DNA from: Trileptium ribeirensis
Lineage: Eukaryota; Nematoda; Enoplea; Enoplida; Thoracostomopsidae
Direction of reading: 5' to 3'
DNA length: 64,000 nt
NCBI GenBank assembly: GCA_030248225.1
Contig: JASANE010030027.1
Span: 1 to 64,000 of the forward strand
Under the pieces are notes generated by a model. The model did no database searches and had not been told where the DNA came from. It worked only from the letters and a program-made list of their open reading frames with translations. The position numbers and the translations under genes are program-made. Positions 60,641 to 64,000 of the stretch are shown in pieces (position 1 is the first letter of the stretch; every line of letters begins with the position of its first letter).

Positions 60641-62600
60641 TAAATATGTATATTAAATTTGAATACAAAATTATTTGCAACCAAATAACTTTAATTTTCA
60701 TTCCAAACAACACAGTAACAAAGCATACTGCGGAGGACAGGTGAAATTAGCCAAGTCGTCGATCCACCTGCACGAAAACTGTGTAGAGCGATACCGGCTG
60801 ATATAACACATTTTAGCAATAGTTATAAATCCAACGGCCTCGAGATAAGGTGCAGGAACAAGATTGTGAGAAACTGAAGTTCAATCGTAATACAGGTCTG
60901 AAACGACGGAAAAGAAAGCCAGACAAATACTCCGAAAGCGACGACGCAACAAAAAAACGAGCCTCCATGCCGCAACTGATTAGTTTTTGAGCCCAAATTT
61001 CGAAGTTCGAAATAATTCGATCCCCGCACCACGTTGCCAAGTGTTAAAGCCAGAGCGTCACGGAAAATCAAAAAACCAGGAAACATCTATGCATGAATCT
61101 CAGCTGAATCCTTTGCGTAAACATGTCTAATGGATTCTTTCGTTTAATAACAGATTTGAGACTGCATAAAATTATGCTCATACATACTCATAGATGAATC
61201 GACGATTGTCCCCATTGAGGCTCGGATCTGCTCCTCTCTCTACAACGGAGCGTTGCCGACCATCCCCCTGCTCTTTGAGGGGCAGGGCAATTCCGTACCT
61301 CCCCCTCCCCAACCTTCCGCCCTGGAAAAACAGTTTTAGCAAATATAGGCAAAAATTATGGCAAGAATAGGCAAACCTTGAGCGAAAATTGTCAATATTG
61401 AGGGAAAATATGCAAAAGTTTTGGAAACATTGATTAAAATTAACCAAATATTGAGTCCCCAAAATTAAGAAACTTTAAAACTTTAACCACATTGGGGATC
61501 TGCCAACCCCCCCCCGCCAGCGCGAAACACCCACTGCTCGTGCTTTTATGCTTGGAAATGTATATATATATGTATTCGCGTAAAAACATGGGATTTGTGC
61601 ACTTTAAATATAAATGGATCTTCTTTTTTGCACTGAAGTATTTTTATCGCTTCAGATGGTTATTACGTGGTACTGAATACACATGTATCTCTAGTATGTT
61701 TTTAATGTGTCTTCTACGAAATACACGATGTGTTATGAGGGCGGTAGCATATTGTATATCGTGAAACTTCCGCAAAACAGTTCATTTCTTGATATATTTT
61801 AGCGTCGAGCAATATTGCGTCGGAAATAAAAACTTTAGGACCCAAGAATATCTTGCTGTAAAAAGTTGCGAAGTTTTTTATTTAGGTTTGACAGTCACAA
61901 ACATAGCTGTTTTCGAATTTCTGCTGTTAGAACCCATGCCTCTAGCTGGGGTCCCACATACAGATTTATCAATCAGAGAAAATAAAACTTTCCTAAGGTT
62001 CAAAGTTATTCTACAGTTTATCATGCTATAAATACTACATGAGGAATTCGTACCAAAAATTAAATACAATATACCTAGTGTTACTCTAGCGGAATAAGAA
62101 AAGCTATAACGCTAAATTTTATTGTGAACATCTATCACCATTGCGATAAACAAAACCAATTATCAGCAGAATATTTGAGACGACAAATTTGAGATGTTCA
62201 CTGGTATACATTGATTTAACAGAGATTTAGAAATGAAGGTTATTGCAACAAATAACAAGAAGCAACACAAAGACCACTCTAGCGGCAGAGCGCAAGCGTA
62301 AACCTAGCCTCGAGGGTGGAGATTGTTAACCATATAATCAATTTATAATTAACTCATAATAAAAGTACAAAGACTTCCGCATCCACGCATTTGCCTAGTC
62401 TACTAACTACAGCATAGAATGAGAAATTTATTCTTTAATCGGCAATACGGAGTTGCGTATGAGTTAACCGCGACCAAAATTAAAGATTGAAAATAACACC
62501 AGTACGTCGAAGAGTGATATATAAGCAAGAGTCTTATACACAAAGCAAGTTTTTATTAAGTCCAATATCCAATAAATAATAGTTGCAACACTTCACCGTT
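60641..62600. other. Unassigned stretch
   Basis: No gene supported. It contains a C-rich and GGCAAAA-rich tract at 61290-61510 like those at 50.8 and 53.3 kb. Confidence 0.4.
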
Positions 62601-62665
62601 GGTACTGACAGGCAGTCTTACGTGAAATATCTTGAGAAACTTGATGGACTACCATCGTATGCATA

Positions 62666-63061
62666 TTGGCAGGCGGAAAACAATGCAGAAGTCATGACTT
62701 ATTAGGAAACCGCATGCCTAGTTCTTTACAAAGTCTTTGTCGTACAATAGCCAATTATAATAAATCTATTCATCTCTATCCATTTGGTAAAAATTTTATT
62801 CCTTGTTATCAGACTTTGTATATTATTGCATTCGACTCTTCAATCTCTTGTTTTGCTGCGATTCTCGAAATACTTAACAACAACAAAATTCAAACACAAA
62901 ACTTGGAAGGAAGTAGAGCGCTTTACCGTGACGAATGGGCCTCTTGTGGTTTAATGAAACAGGCATCTAGATTTAAACTTTTTCAAGTCAGGTCAGAAAA
63001 GGCAATCACTTTCCAATTCTACAAGCAAATAGCTTTACGTTTAATATACCAGCGTAAGTAG
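62666..63061 (+). CDS. Hypothetical open reading frame
   Basis: 131 codons from ATG, one of the longer frames outside transposons. The product has CFAAILEILNNN and ALYRDEWASCGLMKQ but no domain that I recognise. No clear splice, promoter or polyadenylation context is seen. It may be chance, an exon or a transposon remnant. Confidence 0.25.
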   Translation: MAGGKQCRSHDLLGNRMPSSLQSLCRTIANYNKSIHLYPFGKNFIPCYQTLYIIAFDSSISCFAAILEILNNNKIQTQNLEGSRALYRDEWASCGLMKQASRFKLFQVRSEKAITFQFYKQIALRLIYQRK

Positions 63062-64000
63062 CAATATGAAATATGAACACAAGGTCCCATCTGTGATTTG
63101 GTATTTTAAATCTGAGCAGAAGACCATAAAATGCGATTTTTCATGCAAAAATTGCCCATTCTGATTTTTGTTGCGGTTGAATTCGGTGTTAAATTATAAT
63201 AGTTTGTTATGCTTTTTCAGTACGCAGTGCTTGTTTTAATTGAACAAATGTCACTATGTTCTAAAAACTCAAAATGAAATTGGGTCAATGTAACTTTTCT
63301 GGTCAACTTGGGCCATTTATGACAATCGGGCCAGTTACGACAATTATTACGATAGTGGTGCTTTTACATACATACATGCACATATTACACGTGTATGCAT
63401 ATACAAAAAGTGTATCTGTAATAGTATGTGTAGTGTAGTAGTATATATCTGCAAATGCGTATCTGTAATAGTATATATCTGTAATAGTATTTATGTGTAC
63501 ATAATATGTTGGCCAATCTGTTTATACATATATAATACAGGCGCAGCGCCACGGAGGGTTGCGGATTCGGCGCCGCTTCTCCTGATATATCTAGGGGGGT
63601 GCGGCTTTCGATACATGCATTAAATATGTCAGAAAAAATGTTCGCACAAAGGCGTGAAAAAAATTTTGCAACTTCGGCGCACTAAACATTAACGCAATGG
63701 AGCCGCTCACCGTGAAGAAAATCGCGCGCCCAGGGTTCCATACTGAAAAACCAACTCGTGTGATGAAAAACAGTCCCCTGTTTCAAAAAACTGCTCTCCG
63801 CATAGTGAGGCACGTGCTGCACGGTCCCATACAGTGAAACAGTGAAATCCCTAAAGTGAAATCGTGCTAGCGTCCCTGATATGATGAAATATACACCTTA
63901 ACAATATTATCATATTTTATATAATATATATCGAACTATAAGATTTTGCATGTTCGGATGGTACTGTTACGTTCTGACATAGCCATTTGTTTATAAAACA
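63062..64000. other. Unassigned stretch with simple repeats
   Basis: Alternating TA/CA/TG-rich simple sequence at about 63360-63535 (repeated GTATCTGTAATAGTATATA phrases). No gene supported. Confidence 0.5.

Noticed and set aside
1..64000. CRISPR array, operons or prokaryotic gene content
   Set aside because: Both tandem arrays lack spacers (30-bp and 34-bp head-to-tail units), and the window has spliced genes and eukaryotic transposons.

Overview
This window is animal (metazoan) nuclear DNA, AT-rich, with long introns and a very high load of decayed mobile elements. The evidence is one clearly recognisable host gene in six spliced exons, plus eukaryotic transposon families (Ginger1, pogo/Tigger-like, hAT, PIF/Harbinger-like, non-LTR and LTR retroelements). 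The species cannot be named from the sequence alone.

The only confident host gene is OLA1 (Obg-like ATPase 1), on the minus strand. Six coding exons lie between 29270 and 8502 and encode 398 residues, end to end collinear with animal OLA1. All five introns are phase 0. Intron 4 appears to use a GC donor. The introns (2.2 to 6.4 kb) are filled with transposons, including two 1.5-kb copies of one TIR element with 4-bp target-site duplications, two copies of another element with internal tandem repeats, a hAT-type element of 1.1 kb, a 233-bp hAT-like MITE with a perfect 8-bp duplication, and a non-LTR retrotransposon C-terminal fragment.

Region by region: 1-2060 is a Ginger1-type DNA transposon with a Gypsy-like integrase and an OTU protease domain. 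It abuts a decayed pogo/Tigger-like transposase (2086-3020). 3-8.4 kb is mostly repeat debris. 8.4-29.3 kb is OLA1. 29.6-29.9 kb is a non-LTR reverse transcriptase fragment. 31.1-34.3 kb is a decayed, unclassified coiled-coil (gag-like) open reading frame, with a related copy in the opposite orientation at 50.0-52.0 kb. 34.9 kb holds a complete Harbinger-like MITE. 38.3-41.75 kb holds two LTR-like arms in head-to-head orientation, each followed by a tRNA-like primer-binding site, around a minus-strand coiled-coil reading frame. 43.7-48.9 kb is a GC-richer segment that I cannot classify. 49.5-49.95 kb is a 34-bp minisatellite. 54.83-57.16 kb is a complete but internally deleted hAT element with a perfect 8-bp duplication. 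57.9-58.7 kb has two tRNA-like/SINE-like signals. 60.27-60.54 kb is a 30-bp in-frame minisatellite. The rest is largely featureless AT-rich sequence.

The most interesting signals are the Ginger1 integrase/OTU arrangement split exactly at an 8-A run, the head-to-head LTR structure, the TIR family carrying many internal copies of a C-rich 14-mer, and the unclassified coiled-coil protein family with copies on both strands.
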